Made by a program: the position numbers and the translations under genes | Assembly (NCBI RefSeq): GCF_042242105.1 | Contig: NC_092020.1 | Coordinates: 14,077,288-14,141,287, forward strand | Source of the DNA: Pempheris klunzingeri | Lineage: Eukaryota; Chordata; Actinopteri; Acropomatiformes; Pempheridae | Reading direction: 5' to 3' | DNA length: 64,000 bases | Shown here: one piece after another, positions 10,950 through 22,262 of the stretch | How the letters are laid out: each line of letters opens with the position of its first letter | How positions within the stretch are numbered: the stretch's first letter is position 1 | Notes under the pieces: generated by a model | What the model saw: only the letters and a program-made list of their open reading frames with translations | What the model was told of the DNA's origin: nothing | Databases searched by the model: none

Positions 10950-13900
10950 ATGATGGAGGAATCGGTGTCCACCTTTGAGACGCATCTGACGGCTGTCATG
11001 GACAGCCTGATCCGCGCCTCGGTCTGTGAGATCACCAAACTCTTCCAGGAGACGGTGAACGGCTACCTGGTGGAGCTGTCCCTCAACAGGAGGGAGACCG
11101 ATGCTCTCAGGCTGCGGCTGAGGCTCACAGAGAACAAACTGAGAACCGAGCGAAAGTACGGCCTGGGCTGGGCCGCCAACCGCCGCAACGCCGGCCTGTC
11201 TGGGGCTGCGGCGGCGGAAGGAGGAGGTGGAGGGCGGCAGAAGCGAAAAGTTGAGGGGACCCGTAAGTGTTTCTGATTGCCTGAGGACGGCCTCTCCTCC
11301 CAAACAAGGAGGCATACACCACCTGTAGTGTGTATCACACGCAAAGCTGTCTTTGTAATGAAATGGCACCTTGCTAAAACATCTCACATGTTTAGTATTT
11401 ATATTATTGTGTTTTTTTAATGTGAGAAAAGGGGTTCTTGCTGTGCAGTCAGGGCTTATGTGAAGACGCACTTGTTTTGTTGGAAACCATCTGGCGAGAG
11501 CTGATCTCTCATTCCCTCCTTCCTCCCTCCTCTCTCCCTCCTCCCTTCCTCCTCCGCCTCCTCTTCATGTTCTCTGTCCTTCACCTCCCCCTCTCCTCTC
11601 TCTCTCTCTCTCCGCTGCATTCTGTCCCTCCCACTCCTCTGTGCTTTTGCACACTCTCTCCCTCCCTCCCTTCCTGCCTTGCTCCTCTCCCTCCCCCCAC
11701 CTCCTTCACTTCTGTCTGTCTCTCTCCAACTCTACCTCCTCCCCTTCCCGCTCCTCTCTCCTTCACGCCCTCGCCTCCTTCCTCTCTCCCTGCCCCCACC
11801 TCCTCCTGCTCTGTTCTCTCCTTCATCACGTTGCACACACACACACACTCCCCCCCTCCTTCCCTTCCCCACCTCCTCCACTCCTCTCACGCTCCTCTTC
11901 ACCACCACCATAATTACACACTTCCTCTCCACTTCCACTTCTCCTCTGTCTCTCTCCTCTTTTCACCTTTTCATCCTCACCCCTCATCTTTCTCCTTCTG
12001 CATGTCCTCGCTCTCCTCCTCCTCCTCTCCCTTTCTCCTGCTCCCCCAACCAACTCCACTTCTCCCTCTCCTCTCTGCCTCTCTCTTCTCCTCCCTTTCA
12101 CATGTGTTCTCTCCTTCCCGCTCTCTTGTCTGTCCTTCTACGCCCCCTCTCTCCTCACTCGTTCATCATGCTCACTCCCTCCACCTCTCCTCTCTCCCTC
12201 CCCCTCCAAACCTACTCTCTACTCCCATTCCCCTCTGTCTCTCCAATCTCCTCCTCCTCATCATCTCCCACCTCTCCACCCTCTTCTCTCCTTCATCTCT
12301 CTGTTCTGGACTCCCAATCATCTCCTCCCACTTATCTCTCTCCCCCTCATATTTCATTCTCCTTCCTGTCTCCCTGCGCCCTCCCCCTCTCCTGCCCCCC
12401 TCCTCACTTTCTCCTTCCTCTCTCTCCTCCCTCCCACCCTTTCTTCCTCTCTTCTCCACAGGAGGCAAGTCAAAGAAGGGCCCGGCAGCAGCCTATGGCA
12501 AAGGCTGGCCTGGAGGTGTGTGGGAGGAAGGAGGAGGTGGCGGCGGCGGTGGCGGCGGGGGTGTTGTGGGAGGAGAAGGAAGTGGAGGAGCTGTGGGGAT
12601 GGTAGCAGGAGCAGGAGGAAGAGGGGGGAAGGAGGCCAGGGAGATGTACCTCATCCAGTTCCCCAGGGGAGAAGAGGAGGGAGGGATGGCGGAGGACGAG
12701 GAAGGGGAGGGCAGCCTCAGCGGTGAGGGGGAGGAGACGGCCGACATCAAAGAGGAGGTGAGGGAGACGGGCTTTCTCAGAGGAGGAGTAGGAGGAGAAA
12801 GTGGCACAGCATCTCTGCACTGCTCAGCAGCTTCATGTAGAATGAAAAAGAGCGTAGACAGAGAACGGGATAATACAGAGAGACGGAGAGTTTTGCGTGT
12901 GTCTTCAGCCATCAGATCACTGCAGAGATGTAGTGGATAAAGGGAACACTATTGATTTGATATTTAGCTTCCAGAGGAGCCCGGGGAGTGGGGCTCTTCA
13001 CATCTCAAGTGTAGCAAGCTTTTAGGTAGAAATACTAGTGGTAGAGAGGTGAAAAGCTGTTTGCTATTCCACCACATGACCATGTGGCAAGGCACAGAGC
13101 CACTCTTCACTCCTCTTCTGTATTTCAATATTCAAAGCATGCACAATGTGTTATTAGCCTCTCTGTGAAGTCATTTTCTGTGAAGGTGTTTTTGTTTGCT
13201 AATAGAATAGCTTTAAAGAAATATAACCAATCAGAGTGTTATTCTCAGGCTCATTTTAAACATGAATTTGTAGGTTGCATGTGAGTTAACAAGCCACTTT
13301 GAAAAAGTCAGTTACATATTTAACAACAAATTGCATATTCTATGTGGTTTAACTTACTTGTCCCGTAACTCTCTGTGCCTCTTAATGCAGTTTGCTCAAA
13401 CAGAGGGATATCAACCCGCCTCTCTCCGGCTAATCAAGGAGGCTTTGAAGGTGGACCCGCCCAACAAGAACCTACACGCTGGCTCCAGAGCCCAAAGTGA
13501 AGGTAATGAGCCCAGGACACACTGAATGAGGGAGGGGAAATCCATGAAATGTTTCGAGAAGAACCATTTGGATGAAAGTGGAAGCGATCGCTCACACTAT
13601 CTATCTCTCTCTCTCCTCCTCCCTTTCTCTCTCTCTACGAAGGAGACCTGTCAGATCATCCCCCAACCCTTCATCCAGGAGAGCAAGATGAGGAGGAGGA
13701 GGAAGAGTGGGAGGTGGGCTCAGCAGAGCCATCGGAGGGGGGAATGACCATGGATGAGCTGAGGGGTCTGGAGTCCGCACTGAGGGCTGAGAGAGGCCGC
13801 GAGCAGGCTGCCATGACGGCTTCCCAGCCTGTCAGCCCTGACTCTGAGGTGGTGCGAGGCGGCAAGATCAACCTAGCTCCCAAGTACATTGGTCTTGATG

Positions 13901-14688
13901 GAATGGAGCAGGATGAAGAGCTGGAGCCTCAGCCACCCACCCTGCAAAGAGAGGAGCAGATAGGGCAAGGCAGGCCGAATGACGGTGTGAGGGCTGGAGT
14001 GGAGCTGAGGGTAGGCTGGTCGAAGAAGTTGAGAGACGGCGACTCAGCCGCAGTCATGACTGGAGAAGATGTGGCGGAGCTGGGAGAGTCAGATCACCTG
14101 TCCCACCTGTCTGCTCCAGGGAGTGTCGGGGACAGTGGAGGGGAAGAGGAGGGTGGAGGGGACCTGCTCCACTTCTGCCCCCAGTGCGGAGGAGGCTTCA
14201 CCTCAGAGGCTGAGCTGGAGGAGCACCCCTGTCCACTAGGAGGCTCTCAGTTACAGAGCAGTGGAGCAGAGGACAGTCTTTTCCCTTGTGCCAACTGTGG
14301 CAACACGTTCAGCCACGCCTGGGCACTTAAGAACCACGAGTGTGCCTGTGCTGCTGAGAGGCCGCACTGTTGCGAGATCTGCGGCAAGCGCTTCACACAC
14401 TCGCGTTCTCTTGAACGGCATCATCTGGTACACACGGGCGAGAGGCCACACCGATGCCCTCAATGTGGGCGCAGCTTCAGTCGTCTTGGCAATTTGGAAA
14501 GGCACCAGCGGATTCACACAGGTGAACGTCCATACGGGTGTGACGCGTGCGGAAAACGATTCAGTCGCGTGGAATATTTAAAGAGACACCAGCTCATACA
14601 CAACAGTGAAAAGGCGACACTTCAGTGCTCCAACTGTGGAAGTGGCTTCAGTGATGTGGAGCAACTGAAAAACCACCAGTGTTTTTAG
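10950..14688 (+). CDS. C2H2 zinc-finger protein, four coding exons (znf-B)
   Basis: Probable nuclear DNA-binding protein. Coding exons are 10950-11262, 12462-12757, 13391-13502 and 13643-14688. Phases join cleanly to 588 codons plus stop. Exon 1 ([20 protein letters not shown]) is a coiled-coil cassette of the same design as znf-A exon 1: the MDSL and EITKLF region, then a charged leucine heptad. Exon 2 is low-complexity, with a run of eleven glycines and an acidic tail ending ADIKEE. Exon 4 has an acidic block, then six finger-like units. The first two (CPQC, CANC) and the last (CSNC...NHQCF) are atypical C2HC forms. Three classical fingers in the middle (CEIC, CPQC, CDAC) are joined by TGERPH and TGERPY linkers. 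The start at ATG 10950 is doubled (MM), with an acceptor at 10926. The ortholog is not recognised. Confidence 0.88.
11505..12460 (+). repeat. Intronic polypyrimidine tract, about 950 bases
   Basis: Nearly all C and T on the plus strand, made of irregular CTC, CCT, TCTC and CCTCC words with rare A or G. It fills most of intron 1 of znf-B and runs into the acceptor at 12461. Stops are scarce, so long spurious frames of S, P and L codons cross it. Such a long homopurine-homopyrimidine strand can form intramolecular triplex DNA. Confidence 0.9.
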
Positions 14689-15120
14689 AGCCTCTCCTTC
14701 AAATCTCTGGTAGAACTGGAAAGAAAAAGCAGGTTTTCATTGAATGTGGTAGAATTTAGGTGACGTAACTGGTAGTTGCTAATTTTATTCTCAGTGATTT
14801 GGAGCCTTTCTTTCTCATTAGTAAATAAATAAATTAATAAAGAAGGCAAATGCCCAAAGCTGACAGGAAGTCAGTTTTACATGGTTTTTCTCAACGGGAG
14901 AAGAAATCAAGTCAATCTCAGACATTCAGCCATTTTAATTTTAGGTGTTCTTATTTGTATGTATAAAGCTTGGACTTATTTATGAAGGTAAATTGTACAT
15001 TTCTGTCTCTTTATCAATAATTCACTTGTGTTAAAGTCGATGCCCTTGTTTTGTTTTTTTCTGACAATATAATTGACAGCTTGGTAATTTGAATGTTTGT
15101 GTTTTGGTCATATCATTAAG

Positions 15121-15128
15121 AAATAAAT
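15121..15128 (+). terminator. Likely polyadenylation signal of znf-B
   Basis: An AATAAA lies at about this position, some 430 bases past the stop. An earlier AATAAATAAATTAATAAA cluster near 14824 is an alternative. Confidence 0.4.
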
Positions 15129-15299
15129 ATTTCAATTCATTTCGTTTATTCAGTAATTACACATTTAGGCAGTCTGTTAAATTCTGACCAGACACTAGGG
15201 TGTGATGCGCTACTCTTAGTGACTAGTGGCTATGGCAGATGAACTGTGTGCAGGTAAGTTGACTAGAGCTTGTCACCCCTTATTACTTACAGTGCCCTT

Positions 15300-17215
15300 T
15301 GAACAGACTGGGGGTTCAGACTAGGGTCTCCAAAGACATTTGCCTCACATCATAGCCTCACACGATGGCATCTGCATTGGGATTCACTGGCACAATCTTC
15401 TCTCCACTGTTGTGGTCATTTCTTCCCACTGCAGTGTATGTGGGGAGAAAGGTTCTCAGAGTCACAGGAGGGCTGCAGGGTGGGTAGCAGTAGGCAGACC
15501 ACATGTACTCAGGCACAGATACCCTGTGTTTTGAGCCCCACATTAGAAATATTACCAAGATGGCTTTTTATCATTTAAAAAACATTGCCAGATTGTGACC
15601 AGTACTCTCTAAAACCAATGCAGAGAGACTAATCCATGCTTTTATTACATGCTGACTATTGTAATGCTCTCCTATCTGGTCTCCCTAAAAAAATTATACA
15701 CCCACTCCAACTACTTGAGAACTCAGCAGCACGAGTATTGACTAAGACCAGAAGGAGAGCTCACATTACACCGATTTTAAAGTCTCTGCACTGGTTACGT
15801 GTCTCTTTTAGAATTGATTTTAAGATCCTTTTATTAGTTTATAAAGTTCGTAATGGTCCTGGCCCCTAATATTTATCTGATTTGCTTTTATCTTATGAAC
15901 CTTTTAGGACACTCAGGTCTTCTCGTAGTGGCTTTTTAATTAAACCTAAAACCAGAACAAAAACCTATGGTGAGGCAGCATTTTGCTATTATGGCCCACA
16001 TCTCTGGAACAGCCTACCAGAAGACCTGAGGGCAGCAGAGAGTGTTGATATTTTTAAAAGCAAACTCAAGACCTACTTTTTTAGTCAGGCTTTTGGTTGA
16101 TATCTGTAAAGCACTTTGTGTTGCATTTTGTATGAAAAGTGCTATATAAATCAAATCTGACTGATTGTTATTGATCCAGTGGGGCTCATACAGCATGACC
16201 CTAGTGATCACATACATTGACCCCTCGCAGAAAGCCTTCAATCTTTGTAACACCTCCCTCTCCAGATGACTCTAGGTGTCTTTGTTGGAGCCTTCTTGCT
16301 GAGGGACAATGTTAGGGTGAAGGTGGCCTCACAGTCTTCCACTGTCCTCTGGTGCATGTTGTTGGGGGGGGGGCGCATTCCTGGGCTGGCACTGTGAGAC
16401 ACCAGCTTAAAGACAGAGAAAGAATGAGACACGACTTTTTAAAAGCTAACATGAGAGCCATTTGCTGCTCAGTGCTGAGTGATTGATCTGTGTGTAACAG
16501 TGTGATTCTGTTGTGCAAACAGTGTGTGATTGATTCAGTCATCTAGTTGGAGAAGAAATACACAAAATAAAATGAAGTAAAGATAAAACACAATGGATGA
16601 AATGCTACTTTATTTCCTCTGAGAAAAGATACTGTTTGAGAGGTAGTGGCAAAAACTGCATTTGGGTGAGTCACACATCATCACCACCATAAAACTCCAA
16701 GACAAGTTCCTATCAGATCTACATATAGAACAAATGCAGAACTTTTATGTGTCTGTTGGATCTTCCAATTATAATTTGAATAGACTCAAACACCTCGATA
16801 GACGTACAGATTAATTAATTTGCTTTGACTTTATTAAGTCTCCATTCCAATGAAAATTCCTCGGCTAATTTTTACATCATATCTGACACTGTGGCTGCTC
16901 TTACACATCATTTCTCTACTTATCTGTGGTTCATACTTCCAAGTGGCACTGGACCGTTTGCCATCTACAGGACTGAGTATGTACGCAGAGTACAATGGTT
17001 CACAATGCTGACGGTGATACAGGCTGGCAAAGTGGTACTAGTTTTTTTAACGCTGGCATATTGGCCGGTATCCTGCTGCACTGATAGCCCATGGTGGAGT
17101 TTTATTATGGAAGAAGTCCAGGCATTGGGAGAAATTGTTGCCGATCTCTCCAATGATGAGGCCACCAATCCAGGGTAGGTGAAGAAACAGAGCTCCTGTG
17201 GTGAATTGCAACATC
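15300..17215 (-). pseudogene. Decayed tandem copy of the endod1-like nuclease gene
   Basis: It aligns by eye with the intact gene at 19970-21277. The right part (about 16937-17208) matches exon 1: MLQFTTGALFLHLPW, then FSQCLDFFHNKTPPWAISAAGY. It then meets two nonsense codons in the stretch equivalent to QRYKNQY, and the exon donor GT has become AT. The exon 2 part is split. About 16165-16440 holds MHQRT and ATFTL remnants with an internal loss of the segment containing the catalytic RGH. About 15310-15545 holds VSVPEYMWSAYC through GRNDHNSGE. An L2-type LINE fragment sits between the halves. The signs of decay are unambiguous. Since the L2 lies inside, the copy was already present when the LINE arrived. 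Confidence 0.85.
15556..16165 (+). mobile_element. 3' fragment of an L2-type LINE
   Basis: Plus-strand reading gives the C-terminal tail of a non-LTR reverse transcriptase: [41 protein letters not shown], then RTKTYGEAAFCYYGPHLWNS. One in-frame TAA follows the NGPGP segment. It ends in GTGCTATATAAAT, a 3' tail typical of L2-group LINEs in fish. Only the last ~600 bases are present, so it is a 5'-truncated dead copy. It sits inside the exon 2 part of the nuclease pseudogene, in the opposite orientation. Confidence 0.85.
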
Positions 17216-17738
17216 CTCCTTTGTGACACCCTGCACTCCTGAGCAGAAACCTTCGTGTATGTGTGCTTGTGAAAGAGGTTCCAGTTAGCAGATGGTTTTG
17301 CTCCAGACATCTTCACCAGACTCAAACTGTAAGATAAACTAGTCTCACCAAGGTGTTTTACTCCAGCTGTCAAACCAAAAACTGACTATATACTTACTGG
17401 CAGCTCTTTAGCATAAAAACTCTCCATTCAGCCTCCGTGTTTGGTGTGAAAGAATCAGTATCAGCCCACAAACCACCACATGACCGACTAACATGTTACA
17501 ACTCACTTCTGTATTTCATCATGAACTGGCTCAATGGGGGTGACAAGAAGGAATTCAACACTAGCGATTTACTTAAAGGCCATTTGGTTGGAATAAACCA
17601 AAATAAAACAATATGGTATAGAAATCATTAACATCAGCAATGGAAGCAATGCTGAGATACTGTATGTGCTATGGTAAAAAACTGCACAAAATAAAAAGAA
17701 GCTAAGCGAATACCAGGGAGAGAATAGTCTCATTTTTA

Positions 17739-17861
17739 TGCAGAGCCATTTTTCTCAGAAAGCAGCCTGACTGCTGGTTAACAGGGGAAGTTTGATAGCA
17801 AACAGGGGTAGGGGGTGGGTTCATACTGTCACACACTGGCTGTCAGTATATATAAAAGGTT
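17739..17861 (+). promoter_or_regulatory. Orphan inverted copy of the endod1-like promoter
   Basis: These ~120 bases match the reverse complement of 21376-21503 with only a handful of differences, including the TATATATAAAAGG core. They point rightward, opposite to the two nuclease copies. Beyond the TATA box the similarity stops abruptly and no nuclease exon follows. Either this is a stray inverted duplication of the promoter, or both sites descend from a dispersed repeat. Confidence 0.7.
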
Positions 17862-19535
17862 TTTATAGCCTTGGTGATCAGTTGATGATCCACAGCGAGC
17901 TATTTGCTTCCTGTACCTGCACACAAGACACAGTGAGAGGGAGACCACACCCTGTCCGCACACCAAAAAGTAAACAAAAAAATTAAGATGCAAAATCTAA
18001 TAGAAAAGACAAATGAGTCACATATGTTGGTTTATATATGATGTCTTCAATTTAATTTTAACTCCTTGCTTATTCCAAAGTGACTGCAGTGACCTATACA
18101 ACCACCACTGCTATCCACTGTAAAACAGGAAAATACAGGAAAACAGTGGTGACTGACAAGGCAAGTAAATACTATCATTTTGTGCACAGGGTAAATAATC
18201 AGAACATTTTATAATTGATATGGCTGAAAAAAGTAGCTGCCTCCAGCTGCTAATTAGAGTTCTACAGGGACTACGGAGGAGTGAACAATTATGGTCGATA
18301 AACATATGTTTCATCAAAATGTACCAATGAGGCGTTCATTACAAGTGTCCAAAAAGTGGCCTGCAGCTTTATATTTGATGGACATATATGAAAGTGGTAA
18401 CTCCTGGCTATAAAGCTAATAAGCATCAACTATTCCTTCAAAGTAACATTTTTAATCACTGCCAATGAATCCCAGCTGTGCACCACCTTACCACGGGCAC
18501 TGTATGCATGCAGTATCATCTTGAGGTGTGCCAGACTTGAGACAGTTTGACTCAACACCATTACGATAAGCATAACGAGACAAACCCAATGTCAGTGGTG
18601 ACCCTGAGCAGAAGAAAAGCCAAACTAATCCCTGTAACTAGCTAACTAATCTCACTAGATACTGGTGGGGCTTTTTTTCATTTGAATGGAAAGTCTGAAT
18701 GTAGCTAAATATATTGCAGGCTATGATTGTAACTCGTAGATGCTTGTGTTACTCCAGTGATTTAAAGTTGTGTGTCTTGCTTATCTTGAGGATGAATTGA
18801 CTTTGAAACTTTGCAGCAGCTCCAAATCTTGTTTTGACTTCCAGAGGTTTCTCACTTTGCTTCAGAAAGGCAGTTGTGTGCACTTTGACAGAGACAGAGC
18901 ACACGTCTGATCACTATGAAAAATACCTGAAGTTTTCAACCAGAGAGGGCAAAACACTGCAATTTAAGATGAGTAAGTAAATTCGGGAGAATAATCCTCC
19001 TTAAATAAATATGGCAGTAAATGTTCACTGTTGACTGGAGCTCTGTTTGAGGAGGTGGAGGATGGTTTCATTTTTGGTCAGATCATTAGGAATTTAAGAA
19101 ACATTTTCATTCATCTCAAGGGTTCTTCATTTCATCCATTTTTATTTCATTTTAATCAGAAAATCGTGTGTCATTATGACATTGACAAGAGGACAAAAAT
19201 ACTCTTTTCAAATCATCATGAGACAAGACAAACACCTTAAACTGAAGAAACTCAACAAACAAAACTATCTTCCTCCAGGCTTACTGTGCACTGATTTGAG
19301 GTGATTTGATCAAACATTAGTTTCAGGGCTACATATCACTAAAACATCAACACAGTAAGGGAACTCAAACTCAAACTGCTTGAGGCCATCCTTGTATAGA
19401 AAAGCGTCCCTGTGGCCATTTTTTTTACTTTTGTGCTTAAATGTTGCATATTCCGTAATATACTTGAGATTACTTAAATTTCCACACAGTCAACCATTAG
19501 CCACATAGTTTTCCAGCACAGAAAAACTTGCAGAG

Positions 19536-19571
19536 GGAGAGAGAGAGAGAGAGAGAGAAAGAAAGAGAGAG
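19536..19571. repeat. GA microsatellite
   Basis: An interrupted GA/GAAA run of about 36 bases in the 3' flank of the nuclease gene. Confidence 0.8.
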
Positions 19572-19969
19572 TGGGATTTATCTGGGGGGGATAAAAAAAG
19601 TGCCCATTAGCTCATCATGCCACTGGTCCCCCAGCAGGTTAATCTGGATGTATTAAGAATAGTTGTTACCAAACTAATAGACTAATTTGAAACAATTTGA
19701 TTAATTGCCAGTTTAGCCTCAAGCCTCTTTACCTTTTTCAATCATTTTTTATTAGTAAAATTATGAGATAATTGTCATGTCCACTTTAACCAAACACTCA
19801 ATAATCAATAGTCAATAATTAATTAAAGTTGGGGTTGGGGTACTCTGGTCAAGACTTGTTGACCTCTGGAGTCCAGTCAGACACTGAGGTGTACATGGTG
19901 ACTACTTCAGCGCGCACACATCGCAGTTAACATTTGATTTAAGCAAGGAACTAAAGCATTTCACCTTTG

Positions 19970-21277
19970 CTACTGACACTGTCCATGAAACAGGCTGATG
20001 GGCATGGCCAGCCTTTGTGCCAGGATACCCTCCAGAGTCTCTAAAGACATCCGCCTCACGTCATAGCCCCTCACAGAGGCATTCTCCTTGACATTAACCG
20101 GCACAATCTCCTCTCCACTGTTGCGGTCATTTCTTCCCACTGCAGCATATGTGGGGAAAAAGGGCCTCACAGACTCAGGAAGGCTGGCATTGTAGGATGG
20201 ACAGCAGTAGGCGGACCACATGTACTCAGGCACAGACACCCTGTTATTAATCTGGTGGGGTCCAGACTTATACGGCATGGCTCCGGTTATCACATACATC
20301 AACCCGTTGCAGAAGGTTTTGAAATTTTTTAACACCTCATTCTCCAAACGGTTCCAGGGGCCAGAGTTGGAGCCTGCTCGCTGAGGGACAATGTTTGTCA
20401 GGGTAAAGGTGGCTTGACGGTCCTCTTTTGTCTTCTGGTGCATGCTGGGGTTAAGATGGCCTCTGGTGAAGGTAGAGTTTGAGTAGTCCTGAAGCACCGC
20501 CTGGCTCTCAATCACATTCTGGTCCACAGGGATATGGAAGGGTTTCATCTCTGGACTGGCACGGGAAAACGCCAACTTCGTGATAAAGAGAGACAGAAAG
20601 GAACACGTCGGTATTTAGAGGCTACAAACTAATATTTTGCTGCTTACTGATCCCTCATGCTGTAGCTGAGAAGCCACTGAATGGGTGTGTGGCCTCAAGT
20701 GTTTCCTGTCACATCGTCTCTTACATGCTAAAACATAAACACAACGTTGTGATCGGTTGCTGGATAGACAAAACAAAGCTACAATTTCAACAAAACTGAA
20801 TGTTATGACCTTCATAAAGGTAAGGTTTATTACAGGACAGTGCGTATTTGGTTGACAGTGATTAGTTTTAGCTAGTGTGGACTGTAAACTCATTAATCCA
20901 GACAAAGTAACACTCAATGAAATACAGTCTTTTAAAAAATGACTTACACTTCACTGTGTTGCCCTACTTACCTGTGGTTCATACTTCCAAATGGCTTTGG
21001 GTCGTTTTCCCTCTGCAGGACTGAGTATGTACGCAGAGTACAATGGTGTACGATGCTGACGGTGATAGAGGCTGGCAAAGTGGTACTGGTTTTTGTAGCG
21101 CTGGCATATTGGCTGGTATCCTGCTGCACTGATGCCGTTTGGTGGAGTTTTGTTGTAGAAGAAATGAAGGCACTGGGAGAAGTCTTCACTGATCTCTCCA
21201 ATGACCAGTTGACCAAACCAAGGTAGGAGAAGAAACAGAGCTCCCGTGGTGAATTGCAGCATCTTCCTTTGAGACAT
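19970..21277 (-). CDS. Endonuclease domain-containing 1-like protein
   Basis: A probable secreted or lumenal member of the DNA/RNA non-specific (NUC) endonuclease family, of the fish endod1-like type. Two coding exons, 21277-20972 and 20575-19970, join in phase (CAG|GTAAG donor, CGAAG acceptor) for 303 codons plus stop. The N-terminus MSQRKMLQFTTGALFLLLPW is a signal peptide. Exon 1 continues with FSQCLHFFYNKTPP and ends IWKYEPQ. Exon 2 carries the nuclease core: FTRGHLNPSMH, with the general-base His in RGH, then ATFTLTNIVPQ and N-x-x-W, the usual metal-site region. The canonical Asp of DRGH is Thr here, so activity is uncertain. ATG 21277 is preferred; an upstream in-frame ATG at 21301 would put an acceptor-like CAG inside the coding region. 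A decayed copy lies 3 kb downstream. The family call is firm; which paralog is unknown. Confidence 0.85.
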
Positions 21278-21375
21278 CCTGCACAACAGAGAAGGAGGCA
21301 TGCTGCATGTATGTATGTCTGCAGGGAGGAGATGCTAGCGAACACACGCACAATATGGGCTGTCACTGAGCTTCC

Positions 21376-21503
21376 TTTTATATATACTGACAGCCAGTGC
21401 GTGACAGTATGAACCCACCCTCTACCCCTGTTTGCTATCAAACTTCCCCTGTTAACCAGCAGTCAGGCTGCTTTCTGGGAAAAATGGCTCTGCATATCCT
21501 TTT
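21376..21503 (-). promoter_or_regulatory. TATA promoter of the endod1-like gene
   Basis: On the minus strand TATATATAAAAGG (near 21390-21378) lies about 100 bases before the start codon, which fits a short unspliced 5' UTR. Upstream are a GTTAAC palindrome and GGGGTAGAGGG. The same block recurs inverted at 17739-17861. Confidence 0.6.
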
Positions 21504-21997
21504 TTAATTAGTCCGCTGAGGTACAGACCATCTTTTTCAAGTATTTAATGATTTGGTGGGAAAAGGAAGCTGCACTCAATAAACTTAAACTAAACAGTGA
21601 GATACTTTTGGTGTCACACCAGTTGTGTACAGGTCTGCCGACACACGAGATATTCTGTGTGTTTGAAAACAACTCAACAAACTGCGGTAAAAACTACAGG
21701 AACTTACAGTGCAGTTTCTTGTTGGTCTTGGGTTTTGTAACAGCTGGGAGGACAACAGACCTCTTGAGGTGTTACAGCATTTCCCTGAAGAGTGTCTGTC
21801 CCCAGCCCACTCACATTTTCTCTAAAAAAAATGGAAGTGATTTTCAGTGGTTTCAGTGGTTTTTCATTTCCTAAACTGTCTCTGGGAGTTGTTTAATGTT
21901 AATGGCATTAACATATTTATTGTCAGCTCTCTTTGTTTTGCTTTCTGTCTCTCTCCAGTTTCTGTGTTGGTCATCAAAATTTCCCTCATTGCCAAAA

Positions 21998-22262
21998 CCA
22001 CCCATCCATTGTCTATACCACTTATCCATCAGGGGGAGCTAATCCCAGCTGACTTCAGGCGAGAGGCCAAGGGCCAACACTTAGAGACAGCCAAACACTC
22101 ACTCACACACTCAATTTATGGTCACCAATTAACCTCATCTTTGGATTGTGGGAGGACGCCAGAGTACACAGAGAGAACCCACGCTAGCATGGTTCAAACC
22201 GGGATTTGAACCTGCAACCTTCTTGCTGCGAGGCAAGAGTGCTAACTACTGAAGCACCCAGG
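21998..22262 (-). mobile_element. tRNA-derived SINE
   Basis: On the minus strand it starts GGGTGCTTCAGTAGTTAGCA. An A-box-like TGCTTCAGTAG (22256-22246) and a perfect B-box GGTTCAAATCC (22212-22202) are spaced as in a tRNA promoter. The body (TGTGGGAG, TTGGTGACC) and a tail of GGATAAGTGGTATAGACAAT then ATGGATGGG are typical of a very common fish SINE. It is not a functional tRNA: the cloverleaf is lost and the body is unrelated. It appears nearly full length. Confidence 0.8.

Larger units (their letters stand above)
17216..19740. other. Spacer between nuclease pseudogene and intact gene
   Basis: About 2.5 kb without a supportable gene. It contains the inverted promoter copy at 17739-17861 and a GA repeat at 19536-19570. 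The rest is AT-rich and not recognised. Confidence 0.4.

Noticed and set aside
11438-12940. Very long open frame (500 codons) on the plus strand, plus several long ones on both strands nearby
   Set aside because: They cross the pyrimidine-only intron of znf-B, where stops are rare by composition. The frame lacks an ATG and meets real coding only at exon 2.
22190-22262. tRNA gene on the minus strand
   Set aside because: A and B boxes are present but the arms do not pair, and the sequence runs straight into a SINE body.
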